Both the position numbers and the translations under genes were made by a program. A DNA stretch of 64,000 nt from Xiphias gladius (taxonomy: Eukaryota > Chordata > Actinopteri > Istiophoriformes > Xiphiidae), in contig NC_053419.1 of the NCBI RefSeq assembly GCF_016859285.1, positions 14,473,501 through 14,537,500 of the forward strand, written 5' to 3'. This document shows, one piece after another, positions 1 to 13,847 of this stretch. The notes under the pieces were generated by a model, which was not told where the DNA came from, did not search any database, and worked only from the letters and a program-made list of their open reading frames with translations. Each line of letters starts with the position of its first letter. The stretch's first letter is position 1.

Positions 1-2012
1 TTCCTTAAAAATGCTTTTTTCTCATATAGTTTATAAAAGAAAAGACACACTGCACTCCTGTGATGAGGGATGACAAGTGGACATTGCGCCATTTTATGGG
101 GTTACAGGCCAAAAAGGTTGGGAATCATTTTTGTATGTTTGGAGTGCTATATAATTTGATGCTTGATTTAGTGTAACCATGTTGGTGTCGTATTGTGATG
201 TGATCGGTGTTCGTCTCTTCGGTTCCCCTAACATTTAATTTCAAAACGGTCTGTTTAATATATATCAGTATATAATAGTTTCTAAGGTGAAACGAACATG
301 TTCTGCGTGCATGATCATCAATTATCTACCATAGATGACTAGTGATTTTTATGGAATAATCACCGGTCCCCAGTACAGAAGAGATAATGTATAAAAGCAC
401 CAGTCATTGAATTTTGCTACATACACCGTTAATAAGGAGGCACTGGCTCTGAGTACCAGCACTAGAGTGGAAGTGAAATCTTATCAGACATACCACCTTT
501 ATTTTACATAATACACTTCCCCTGAAATACCGTCCATTAGAAAAAAAGCTTCACAAACTGATTAAACGTAATTAAGGATACAGTAAACTCCAGTAAGAAT
601 ACAACAGCAAAAAAAGTAAGTCTAAGTTCTATGTAGTTTTGTATGGTAAATGAAGCCTCTTACCTTTGTCTGGCACTTGACCTTCTACTGAAATGATCTC
701 CTTTGCCCTCAGCTGTCAAAGATTGACTATCACACTGACTCTGCAGACTCCCCAGCCCATTTCCTTTTCAGATAGACTGTAAAACACCCGGCTGGAGGAA
801 TGCATAAGTCACCCAATACAGAGAACACTTACAGTGTATAAAACTGTATTGTTTGTATTTAAACCTAATCCTTGTGACTCCTGCGTACGTCTGTCCCAGT
901 GTGAGCAAACAGTGAGCCCTCACCTTAAAATGAACGGAAAATATCTTTTGGAAAATGACACAACACTTCCGGGATCCTGCTCCATCTGATCATCCAATCC
1001 AACAGTGTTGTGGCAAGCCGTCATCCATTCACACCGATTGGCAGTGATGCAACAAACCAATGGTGCCTGACGGAAAATGGGCAGTAAACAACTGATGCAA
1101 CAGTTCAGAAAATCACTTCTGATTCAATTCAGAGTAACAATGTGTAATATGTTACGTGAGGCTGACATGTTCCGAGGTGCGATGTCTGTCGGTGGGATTG
1201 TACTCCGCCCAAAATGCAGAACAAGGACTGAAAACTACTGATCACTTCATTATATTTCACACTTACAGCCTGGATATTACTGTGTTTTTCTTTGTGTCAG
1301 GCTGGTTATATCAGACACACATAAGCTGCCATTTTTGAGGGTCGCAGAATGACCTCTCAGGTAAAGTTTGACCTTTTAGTCCTATTATTTAGACAGTGAA
1401 AAGACGGCTGTGTAGATCAGACTCATTCTACAGTCTGTGTGGTGACTAAAACATCATAAAATAATGTTAACACAACCCATATATTTTAGTGTGTGAACAT
1501 GTGACAGGAAAGGCCCGTTGTTTGTTTTATCATTCACTTCATCACAGGTTATCTCATGTCATACAGGTTATCTCTCTCTCTGAACCTGTTTGTATTATTG
1601 GTGTCAGGCTCCCAGGATATATCCCTCATATGTATATGTTTCCCTCCTATAGAAGGGTCTCGCAGGTTTGCTAAATTCCATAGCAGAGCAGAAACGCAGC
1701 TGTCTGCAGCAGCACACAGCTGCGTTTTGTCCTAACAGGCCCGTTTCAGAGATCATTCAAGTTTGTTGAAGTTGTAATTTCACATCGCCGGATATTTTGA
1801 ATGAAGATGATATTTGCAGATTAGTAAAATGCATTTATTTAGAAAAAATATTAAAATAGTTTTTTTTTTATTATGGAGAACCTTGTTAGTTCATTGTCCT
1901 GCATAAAAAAACAGTCTGTTGTACAAATATCCAAATGAGAAAACTATAAAAACTATATTTACTGAGCATAAATAAGCACAAACGTTCAAACCATAAAACA
2001 ACACTAGTTACT

Positions 2013-2044
2013 CAACTGATAACAACTGATAACAACTGATAACA
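2013..2044. repeat. Short tandem repeat, 10-bp unit AACTGATAAC, about three copies
   Basis: Three perfect head-to-tail copies of AACTGATAAC in the AT-rich flank downstream of sapcd2. Confidence 0.8.
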
Positions 2045-3193
2045 GAGAATACAAACTTATCTGTGAGATTTTCAAAATTAGATTTTGGGGAGGGATTTAA
2101 AAACAGAGTCAACATTTCCAAATACCATTTGGGTTCTTCCTGATTATGAGGCTACAGAGAAGCCTGCTGAAGTTAAAGGTCACCTCCAGACATGTTTCAA
2201 AACATGTAAAAATACTTTGCTTTGAATAATAGTTTATGTCTGATGGGGTTTCTTCTCAAAAACGTTCAATGAACAAATTCTTAAAGGCCCTGAAAACCTA
2301 TTTTCTCTATAGTTTGTTTGTAATTATGTTTTTGTCTGTGCCCTTTTTAAGGTTCTGAAGTGGGTGGGACACAGATGGGAAAATGGCGATGTCGTGTGCT
2401 CTCGAGCACAGGTTAGTATTAAAGCAATATATCAATCAAAACAATGACATTTGCACCAATCAGGATCGGCGAGTCAGAGTCTGATGAGGGTACCTGAGTT
2501 GTTTGGTCACTGTCAGTCAAGTCTGACGATTTCAAGTTGTCCAGACTTTTACATGAAATGTTGCTTATTTAGTCATGAATATTTAATGTTCTTTATCCCT
2601 CACTTAAAAATCCAAAATCTATGAGTATCAGATATATCAGATATTGACTGCAGGACACAAGATGTCTCCTACTTCAGCAAAGAGTCCAGTCTCAGTCAGT
2701 CAGTGTGCACTGGAGGTTTAAAGTTTCCACAATGTCTTTGTTTAAGTCACACATTGGACCAGGCCTGACCCTCCAACTAGCTGTGATATCACAAACTCAC
2801 GATCAAATGTACACTTCAGATTTAAGGTGGGCACAGAGAAGCGTTGGTAACACTTTAATCCCATTTTTAAGCAGCATATAACCATAATAATATATTATAT
2901 ATTATTTATACTATTTATTTAATTATTTTGGATTTTTGCAGTTTCGGTCCTCCATATTTATACAGCAGTCTCCACAGGAGGAGTAACGGTTGTTGACAAA
3001 TACATTAATAAAAACATATCTGCTTGCAACTGTGTTATAAACCATTTCTTAACTGTTAATTTACTGCTTATAAATGCTAAATAGGGGGATAAAGTAAAGT
3101 GTAATGTGAAAACGCTAGTGTCAAACGACACGCATATACCACTTTAACTTTAACACAGCACATAACCAGTCACGTACATCACAATGTGGGAGC

Positions 3194-3215
3194 AAAAAAA
3201 AAAAAAAAAAAAAAA
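3194..3215. repeat. Poly(A) run
   Basis: Uninterrupted run of 22 A in AT-rich intergenic sequence. Confidence 0.9.
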
Positions 3216-4530
3216 CAGAATGAGAGAAGTAAGTTGCTTATCTCAGGCAATGATATACTATACATGTTGAGCCCAAAGAGATCTGTTGGTTAAAACTGAT
3301 ATATAAGACATCTGTACAAAATATATTAAAAAAATAATTATTTTATTGCTATTATTTTTTCAAAGAAAACAAGCCTGGAGGATAGAATAAATCATTTAAT
3401 TCTTATAAGATGTCTGCAAACGGAAAGAAGAGAAATATGAAAATATCTTTAATGTACACACTGAAAAATAGGAAGTGCAGCATTGCAAAGAACGTGATTT
3501 AAAAAAAGACACTGCAAAGAACCACAAGGCTTTGTTTGGTCTTATTTATTTTGTACATTTCATCCGAAGGCTGAGTACTCTCAATAGAAAGCAGAGGGAA
3601 GAGTTTCAGTCACACATAATGTAGTCTGAGCAGCAAGAGACATACAATCAAACAAGTGGGAAACAAACATCAACGGTAATTAACTATGTTATGTGCAGAC
3701 ATCCCAGCAGTACCGTACAGATTCATTATAAAACTACAATGTTTTTTTTTTTCCTACCGCCACCCATTAACTAAATATTTCTCTTGTAAACTTGTGGATG
3801 GCTAATTGCTTTTTTCAGTTTAGTCTACAGTCAATGGTTACCAGGCTGATCCTGGCTTACAAGGACAAGATGGGTTTTTACATCTGTGCTAACGTTTAAT
3901 CTCCAGGTCTCAAAAAGAAATCTCTTTAGAAGATAAATATTTTAGAACTGAAAATATGACCCATGCAAATAATCCACTGTAAAGACAGAGGGGATGTAGC
4001 ACTAGGTAGCCAAAGTGATGATTTTTTTTGTCTTTTTTTTTTGTTTCTGACATGACATCAGAACATCTCCCAACTCCGACACGTTCACCGTCTACCATGT
4101 TTGTCCTAATCAGCTCTCTTCTACGTGCAAACTTCTCTCATCCATTTCTACCACGACACCTCGTTGGCTTGTAAACTGTCCTCCCATCTCGTTTCAATCT
4201 TTAAAAAAAACAAAAACATCTCAAAATTCATGAAAGGTCTTAACATTTAACATGCTACGATAAAATACAGTAAAAACCGTTCTTCTCAACCATTCCTCTC
4301 TCTCAGTGTTTGAAATTATAAACCAAAACGAGAAAGCGAATGTCAGGTAAACATTATTAGAAATTTACATTGAAAGGAAGGAAATACTGAAAGACAAGGG
4401 TAAAGTTTATCTCATGATGACTGAAATCAAAGTACCAAACTTAAAAGATTTAAACAAAAATGTAATTGATAGATCACAGCAAGCAGATGCAGCTGATTTG
4501 TTTTCATATTAAACTGTAAGAATATGGCAT

Positions 4531-4536
4531 TTTATT
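4531..4536 (-). terminator. Candidate poly(A) signal of sapcd2
   Basis: Minus-strand AATAAA 525 bp downstream of the sapcd2 stop codon. A second copy lies at 3550-3545, followed on the minus strand by a GT-rich run, so the 3' UTR could be about 0.5 or 1.5 kb. Neither can be chosen from sequence alone. Confidence 0.3.
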
Positions 4537-5058
4537 CCAACAGAAACCATTCCCCTTACTGTCAAATTGATTTTTGGACCGCTAAGTTAAAGTTTGTTTT
4601 TAATCCTGCCTGTGCAATCAAGCAGCAGAAGTAAAACAACTGTCTCTGGGAGTGGGAGCTAGGATCTTGCAGTTGCTGCAAGAAAGGGAGAAATGGGATC
4701 TCACGAGCCCCGACTCGCTTGTTGACAGTGTTCCAGTCTTTTCAGCTTGGTGGGAGTGCTTATGCAGGGAATGTGAAGGCAGCAAGTAAAAGAGCCTTTC
4801 GACTCTTGGATCAAGTCATTCGGGAGCGTTCACGTCTAGGTAGTGCGTGGTTGGGTTTGGGGTGGAGTGATGACATGTTGCAGTCGAGGGTTTTGGCGTG
4901 TCATGGCTAAAGGTGCGTCACTGCCACGAGTGGTCAGTTGGGTAAACAAAGAGTCAGCGTCAGTCTTACAAAAGATTGCTCCAGACCAGTGCAGATTATG
5001 TCATGATGTTTGCAGGAAACACGGGGATGTTATGGTGTTGGCTGGAGTGGAATTGTTT

Positions 5059-6725
5059 TCAGATGAAGGTGGAATCCATGGTGCTGGTGTCTTGTGCGCT
5101 GCGGGCTCGAGCCTCAAAAAGCTGTTTTATCAAGGCCGATTTCTCCTGTTCCAGTTGGGCGATGCGCTCGCTCTTCTCCGTCACCTCCTTGATGAAAAAA
5201 GGGAAATGGAGTGAGTTTCACACATACTCCTAAATGCTAGGGTGACTTCTATCTATTGGCAGTTTGTAGACTGTGTTGAACCTGTGTGAGAAGTCGGTTC
5301 TGGTCCTTCAGTCTCTGGATGGCTTGTGGAGGAGCTGGAGCTGGAAGCTGGGAGGTTGCCGAGAGCGCTGCAGACTGAGCACCGCTGGAAGGAAATGACT
5401 GCTGGGAAACGGAGAGGATCTAGTGTTAAACGAAAATCAGCTCCCAAGATTTACTGTTATATATCATTTTTTCCAGAAGTTGGTTTGTCATGGCGTGTCA
5501 AGTTTACATGTTTAATAAAACCAGCGTCCACTAACCCGCTTTGTCTGTTTCAGGTTCAGGCAGGGATTTCCTTGAAACGCTATTTTGAGGAACATTTACT
5601 GCATTCAGCTTTGGGTCAGACAAACTTTCCAATAACAAAAAAGGAAGAATTCCTCTTGTAGCCCTCTACAGACATGTTTTGAGTAGGACTAAGCACTGTC
5701 CACATTTTTACATCATAATTCTGGCTTCAAATCTTCCTTAAATCTAACAAACTATAATATAATAGTTTTCATAAGAAATTTAAAAAAAATAAATAGGCCA
5801 TCTGATAAAACAATGATAATTACATGAAATATAAGCTCACTTTTGTTGATTGTTGTTGGAGTTTTTGTAATATAATTTTACATTTTTTATGGATTTAACA
5901 CGTAGCGACCGCCCTGAACAAGTAGCGAGTGTTTTTCTGGAAAAAAAACCCACCTTCTAATTCTGAGCACCTGAACTCTTAAGGTGATGCTTCACCCAAG
6001 CTCTGTCTCTTGCGTTTCAAACATTCAGCCCATGCAGACTTGAAAGGTGACTTTAAAGCATGTGCCGCTTGCTTGTTCACAGAGACGGCGGTGGTAAGCT
6101 TAGATTTATAGCAGGTAACCTCAACGCCAAAAGTCCCAGTTTCACAGCGAAAAAGTATCAAAAGTATATTTAGATTGCATATACGTATCATTGAGGAATG
6201 CTTGACCTAACATAAACCCCAGTGTAACCAGAAGAAAGTTAAAATGTCTACGAGCAGTTAACACTCACCATCCCAGTGCAGGAAATAAGGTCATTAAGGC
6301 AGTGGTTGACTTCTTGCAGTTTGGGAATGAGAACATTCATGCGACTCTGATTGGCTTCTGTGAAGAAATCCTAGGAAGAGAGAACACAGAAATCACAAAA
6401 TGAATTCAACAAAGTAGTTAAAGGTCTGAGGAGATCAATTTGAAGTAGTAATTAAGGAGGAGGTATTTGCAAAGTGTTTGAGAAAAAGTTACATGACTCA
6501 GACGAAAACAGACGAAAACATAAAATAAAACTGGCTGGTACTTTACTTTGTCAGGTGTACCTAAGCTCCCTTTAACCTGTCTCATCCAGCTATACAGTTA
6601 GCAATTTCCTACATTTCCCAGAATACCTTTGTGAAAATGACAACCTGAACTGAAGGCATTTAAAAAGTTTGGACAGTCAGTGGGAAGAGGGGGAGCCCAA
6701 ACAATCAAATACTTGAATATATATA

Positions 6726-6773
<48 letters not shown>

Positions 6774-7987
6774 CTATTTCCATGACAGGACGTGAACAGG
6801 AGTAAAGTTAACGTTATATATATCAATCTTTTCCCTCTTTGTTTTTTAAGCAATCAAACAAGTTAAATCAAATTAATGAACAGCCTAAGGGAGAACACGG
6901 AAAGAACACAAAAATATTTTCTTCTATACTTGAGAACATATTCTTCTGCAACCTCCAGTATACACTGTGGGACGAAAAATGTCTCCTCCTCTACCACAAG
7001 TGGTTTTTACCCTGTTTGACAGCTGGACATGAAATTAAAAAGAAAACTCTGTAAAACTCTTTAAATTCTCTGAATGACTGACACCATACTCTTAGTATAC
7101 TTAGTGTTTATGTTCAGATCAAACTATAAATCTCGCCCAACAGATTTATATATTTATAGATTTATACAGACTGTATACTAGATGTTGATTGTATTGTTTA
7201 TTGTTTGTGTTGTATCGATAATTTTTTTTTTTTTTTTTTTTTAAACTTCACCAAACAACAACATACAACAGGTGGTATCTACAATAGCCTTTTAGCTTTA
7301 AAAGTCTTAGACCAGTGTTTGAACTGACCGTGCAGTGGGAGCTCTGGCCGACATGCCGCTGTCTCTCTGTGACATTGTGGATTTGGCCCTGGTACCAGTC
7401 TCGGGCCCGCTCCACCACTTCCAGGCCCGCCAGCAGCGAGTCCTTCTCCTGCTCCAGCTCTTTCATTTGCTTCAACTGTGTGAGGTGAAAGTTACAAAAA
7501 GGATGGTATGTTGAAGGAGAGTGAAAAGAGGGGAGAGGAAAGAGGTGAAATGGAGGAAGAGGACAGACAAAAAAATGCAATTATGAACAGACAACAACAA
7601 ACCCGATTTCACAGAGACCCAGTGGAAAGAGAACATATAATTTTCATATTTCCCATGCCATCACTAAGAGAGCTTTCAGGGTGCTGCCCAGATTAAATCT
7701 TATCATTAATTTTGGGCTGCTGGGCAGTCTGCGTGGTAGACAAACTCCCATGTTTTCACAAGGGCATCTGCAGCAAACTCTTTTGTGCTGGTGGAGACAA
7801 TGGCGCCATACCAATTGTGCCGGACTCTCTCCCATCCTGAACAATGTTTAGAGGAGCAATCAGTCCAGCGTCATGGCAACTGCGCAGCAACCTAAGAATA
7901 GGGTAAACATCGGACCCACTTCAACTATGGCCACCCTAGTGTGCATATGTGTGTGTGTATGTGAAGGAAAAAGAGGGAGCTGTGTGT

Positions 7988-8019
<32 letters not shown>

Positions 8020-11000
8020 CTGTGTGTGTGTACCCCAGCAAGGCTGCATTGAGTTGTGCTGACCAGGCTGTCCATGCGGCACACTGCCACAGTGCAGGCC
8101 TCATTGCTGGCATTCAGCCACCTGGTGTGTCATCTTTCTATCCACCCAGCGCTCCATCCCTCCGTCCCCTGTGTAGCTCAGTACATTCCACTGATCAGCG
8201 CTCATACACCAGGACACATGTTGCAAATGTAAATTAACAGAGGACGACAGATTTAAGAGACCAAAAGCAAATCCTGTTTAACATACTTGTGGTCTTTCCC
8301 TAAAAAGCCTGACGACAAAGAGCGTACACAGAAGAAGGGAGGGTGGGGGGTTCTAGGGGCAGAGGAGGGGGTATGGGGTCCGTGTCTAGCATGAAGCATG
8401 ACCTAGTGTCAGGCTGCATGAATGTGCAGTGGGCCACAGGCAGGAAAACCCACCTTTAGAAAAAGAAAGAAAGAAAAAGAAAGGGAGCAGAAGAAGAGAA
8501 AATACACAGAGGGAGGGAGCAAAGCAAAGAAAAAAAAAAATCGCTGAAGGGTTATGGAAAAGTCTGTGAATGTATGTTTGTGTGCTCTCTGCTCGCTGAA
8601 TGAATGGGCATCAATACACACAGCAACGCATGTACAATAACATGACAACCATTGCACAAGCTGCACACAAAGAACAACATAACAGCCTTTCAAACTTCAT
8701 CTACAAAGCAGCAGGAAACAGATTGGTCCAAACCTTGAGGCTCCACTGTACAACAGCAGGTCAGAAGCAACAAAACAATCCCAAAGTCCGTTAAACAGTT
8801 TAGGGCTGCAAATAACAAATATTTACATAGATTAATCGGTTGTTTAGTCTATAAAATGTTATAAAAACAGTGAGAAATGCCAAAGTGAAGTCTTGAAATT
8901 TGTTTGTTTTGTCTACCCAACAATAAAAAATAATAATCATAATAATAATAATAAGCAAATCTACACATTTAAAAAAATAAAACTTGGAAATGTCTGGTAT
9001 TTTTGCTTGATGTCGATTAGTCGACTAATTGAATACTCCTTTCAGCACTATCCACACCCTGAAGCTCTACAACACTTAAACAGATTACAGCTAACAAAAA
9101 GACCCTGAGTCACCGAAAGAAGAAAAGATTTGGTTTCATTTTTGATCTGTCAGTTACTTTTTCGATTAGGTCAATTAATCATAAGAAATGTTAGAAAACT
9201 ATGAAAGATCAAATTCTTCATATTGCGTGTTTTGTCTAACAAACAATTCAAAATCCAAAGATATTCAACTTACAATAATATAAAACAAAAAACAACAAAC
9301 ACATCCCAAAGTCCCTTAAAACAGGCGCAGATAAATAGTCTTTCGTATTGTGATGGATACACACACTGAATTCCCAGCTCCTGAACTTGATCACAACTTT
9401 TTATTTGCCTTAACTGTCACAATTAAATACCAAAATAACTCGCTGCACATCTTCAAACCCTGAAATAGACTCATTACAGAACCATTTCAAAGACCAACTT
9501 TAATTTCCCCTATCCTCGACAAACATCTCTCCCTCTCCCTCCCTGTCCTTCTCTCCCTCTCACCCTACTCACCCAGAGGAAAAAGTGCAGGGCCTTGCTG
9601 CTGTAGAGGCTACTGCTGAGGGGGATGAAGACAGTGGTGTAGGCAGCCCACACAGCCGTCCAGGCTGGGCCGGGCCGGCCAAGCGGGTCCTCTACTTCTA
9701 CCAGGCCCCTGGGCCCAACCCGGCTCATTACCATCAGGGCAGCTGTGGGCCAAGTCGGCCTGGGTGGGAGGGACAGAGGGGAGGGGGAGGAGGAGAGGGG
9801 CAGGGAGGGAGGGAGAAGGAGGGGGAGTCGGTCAATCAGCCTCTCCAGACACAGAGGCCAAGGGGAAAAAAGACGGAGACGGCGACACAAACAGGGAGAG
9901 AAGGAGGGAGAGGAGGCGAGCCGGAGAGAATGAGAAATGGTGAGGCAGGGGGAGAGACACAGAGTGAGAGGAGGCATGAGCTCCGGACTGGAGGTGGGAG
10001 GGGCAGAGTGAGGGGGGAGGCAGGGGGCGAAAGGGATGGGAGGGGAATGTGGGGGGCCAATAGAAAGTGAAATGGAGAAGACCCTGCACTGGAAAAAACT
10101 TCTTTCCTTTTTTTTTTTCTCCACATTTTCTTTCTATATTCCCGTTTCAACTATTTACTTTTCTACAGAAAATAAACTATTTTATGATCTACAGTACATA
10201 TCTTTAAAAGCCTCTATCACCATTATATCCAATCACACTTCAAATCATCAACGTTTTAAGTCCAAGCAGACCTCTGTCTATATCAAAGTCTTTACCAATG
10301 ATCCTCTGCTTTCACCCAACTCAACACAACTAAAATGATAATAAATACCACAGCAAAAAACATCTAAAAGCTACTTATGTGTCTCACTTCACACCTTGGT
10401 TGTAACATTTTGTCAGTTTTAAACAGCTGGGGCGAAGCATCTAAAGACTACTGTCAATAACGATGAACCTACCAGGCTAAGAAATGCCAGAAAATACTGA
10501 AAAATGTCCAGAACAGTAGCTGAGAGCCACAAGTTAAGTCTAAATTCAATTGTGTTTTGTCCGACCAACAATCCAAAACCCAAAGTTATTCAAATTAAAA
10601 CCATATAAGACAAAGAAAAGCAGCAAATCCTCGCCTTTAAGAAGCTAGAACCAGAACATTTGGGGCATTTTTGCTTGAAACTTTTAATAGATTATCAAAA
10701 TTGTTGCTATATTTAAGTAAGTGTTTAAGTCATTTATCAAGGAAAATTTCAAAATATTTGCTTGATCTAGCTCAGCAAATGTGAAAATTTGTTAATTGAT
10801 GAAGTAATCAACAGATTATTCAATAATAAAAATAATCAGTTTTGGGCAGAATTCTAACACAGCGGACAGAAATAGAACCAATACCGGCTGATTGCTACCA
10901 TACGTTTTGTTGAAATTAACATGTACACATAGTGCTGGGAGTTTGGGCAAATGTAGACCAAAAGTGAAAAGACATGTTTCCAAGCTACAGTAATGTCTTA

Positions 11001-13774
11001 AATATCAGATTCAGCAACACATCTGAGCTTGATTTTCATTATCAATTAATCTGACAGTTATTTTCTTGATTTATCTATTAATTGTTCTGTCTGAAAGTAG
11101 TCAAACATGCTCATTGTAATTTCTCGAGTCAGTGTGTGTGTGTGGGGGTGTGTGTGTGTGGGTGTGTGTGTGTGTGTGTGAGTGTGTGAGTGCGAGTGTG
11201 ACTGAGAGAGAGAGAGAGAGAGAGAATAAGTGTACCAACCATTCCGTAATCCACTCCATTGGATATTGTATGTCGTCTCTGCTCTTCCCGACTCCGCCCG
11301 TGTCGCCTGGAGCCACCAGTAAATCCTGTTGCTGATTCGCTCTGGGATCTCGGTAAACCTGATTTCACGACACCTAGACAAATGTGAAACAGACCCATTT
11401 AAATCAATTTCAACACAACGCTGTTGTCTGGAAGGCACTCTGTAGTTACTGCAGTTTTGTTTGTCGTCTGCTGCACATAACTGTGATAACAGTATGGGGG
11501 GAAAAAACACAATTCTTCATGGAAATGTTTGAAAATATGCCTCACTGTAATTATTATTCAAATATATGTGCTGGAATAAAACAAACATACTTCTAACCAC
11601 TAAGTACAACTGTAATCGCAAAGGAGCAATAGTGGTTAAAGAATGTTTTTAAGAGTGTTTGCACGAGTGTTTTCACAGGACGGATGCAATGACACATGCC
11701 ACACACAATAATTAATATCACATAAAGTATGTTGAATTATGTCTCGCTCAAACAGCCAAACTTTCATTCCAGGTATGTAATCCAGGTGAGTCTGAAAATT
11801 CTGACTCAGCAACAACGCAAATGAATTGCATATTGTTCAGAACCAGTCAGTCAGTCCCTGATCAAGCAAACGTGATATTAAATTTTACTGAGCAAAACAC
11901 TTCCACATCTATAGACAAACAATGATGGAGAAGACCAAGAAAACCACAGAGAAAAGAAACATTAATTTGACCTGTGAATGCATTTGGGTTGCCAGTGTAC
12001 ACCACAGGGGGGAGCTGTACTCTGCAAATGTTTCTAGTATCAACAAGGCTGGAGGACTTTATTGCATGGTGCATACTGAACTCAGCACAGCGATGATAAA
12101 TGTAGCAAAAACAGTGATGTGAAAAGACTTCATTAAACCTTCATTTTTGTTTTAATGTTCAACTAATTGTGGTCCCTTGTTTTATTACTTGACTGAGGGG
12201 GAATTCAGTGGAGCAGAAGGAAATATGTATCTGAGTTCGGGGCTATAAAACACAATGTAGAGATAATATCTCTGAAATCAACAACACTGGATAACCTCCC
12301 TGAAGTAATGCTATTGAGAAAATCTAAAAGGAGGACATTAAAAAACACGGTCAGGATTTTCAATACTGGCAAGTTAGATGGACGATAAGTGATAGTTAAT
12401 ACCATTTTAAGATTTTTTAGGCAAAAGGTTAAGGTGTGATCAGGAGACAGACGAAGAAAGAGGGATTTTATCTGCTGATTACTGGGTCAAACTAGGGTTT
12501 GACACTTTTGTTCACTTTAGTCGAAACAGGTGGTCAAGATGTGAAACTGACTTTAACATTTTATACTTTTTTGGGCAGACAATTGAGCATGCCACGTCAT
12601 CTGATGCAGACCATGCGATATGTTTGAAAGTTCCAGAACTACTAAATGGACCTTCTGGTGAGATTGTTTTGACAGCCATTGTGTCCAACAACCAACTGTG
12701 AAACTCCACTTTTGCACCATTTTCAGTTATTCCAAAGATAACGTATAACACAGTTTCCCTGCTCGCTTCTCCCTCAACTCTCCCTAAACCTCTGCTCTGC
12801 TCCTGTATGTGTTGAGTTTGTACATTTTTCTGTGTTTCTGAGGGTTTGCTATCAGAGTTAAAACACATGCAGGTCTGATGAAGTGCAGGCTGTTTCCAAG
12901 ATGTCCGAATTGAGAGTGAAAACTTGTGGCTGTTCTTCTGTGGTATTTTTCCGTAGTATCATTGTCAGATTTTTAGGCGTAACTGCATACCATCCCTACT
13001 CACCTTTCCCAAAAACAAGAGAGAGAGAAAGTCAAGAATTTGTTGTGATTACCAATGTGTTGGGGAGGTTTTCACTGCTGCAGTGATTCATTGTGCCCTG
13101 GCCTTTCTGATGTAATCTGGCCTAATCCAGCAGGGTTTGGCTGCATATGAGAGATTAAAGCATGCACACGGCTGGTCTGTCTTTCGCACTGCACCAAATG
13201 GACAAAAGTATGCGGACACCCACACATTACACCCAACATGTGAATACTGAACATTTCATTACAAAACTATAGGCATTAATATGCAGCCACAACATCCATG
13301 GATTCCTCTTTCAAGTCCCTCCACAAGATTTTGGAACCTTGCTGCAGGGATTTGCTAGCATTCAGACATGAGAGCATTAGTGACGTCGGCCACTGATGTT
13401 GCGTGATAAGGCCTGGCTTGCAGTCGCTGCAATTCATCCCAGAAACCGCTCAAGTTCTTCAAAACCAAATTCAGAAAACCACATCTTTAAAAGACCTCGC
13501 TTTGTGCACAAGGGCACTGTCATGTTGAAACAAAAAAGCGCCTTCCCAGACTGCTGCCACAAAGTTGGAAAGGCACTAATAAATATGTATGCATTCTGCA
13601 AGAATAAAATTTTACCCTTAATTGAATTTAAGAGCCCTAGCCTAAACCACAAACAGCTGCTTTTGTACCTGCCCGTCTACTGTATCTGTCTATCTATCCA
13701 TCTGTGTAACTATTTGAGAACACAACACTCTTCTTAGCGCAAGTGGTGTAAGCAGTGAAAGCCCACATAGCTGA

Positions 13775-13847
<73 letters not shown>

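Larger units (their letters stand above)
1..4530. other. AT-rich non-coding flank downstream of sapcd2
   Basis: No exon with supporting splice sites was recognised. It holds the AACTGATAAC tandem repeat, a poly(A) run and several AT-rich tracts. The part right of about 3545 could be sapcd2 3' UTR if the distal poly(A) signal is used. Confidence 0.5.

Noticed and set aside
9510-10124. 204-aa minus-strand open frame
   Set aside because: Most of its length is the G/A-rich tract, which lacks stop codons by composition. Only the 170-nt part at 9573-9742 is exon-like, and it is reported separately.
12512-12868. 118-aa minus-strand open frame in sapcd2 intron 1
   Set aside because: No homology recognised, no supporting acceptor/donor pair and no partner exon. 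Considered a chance frame.
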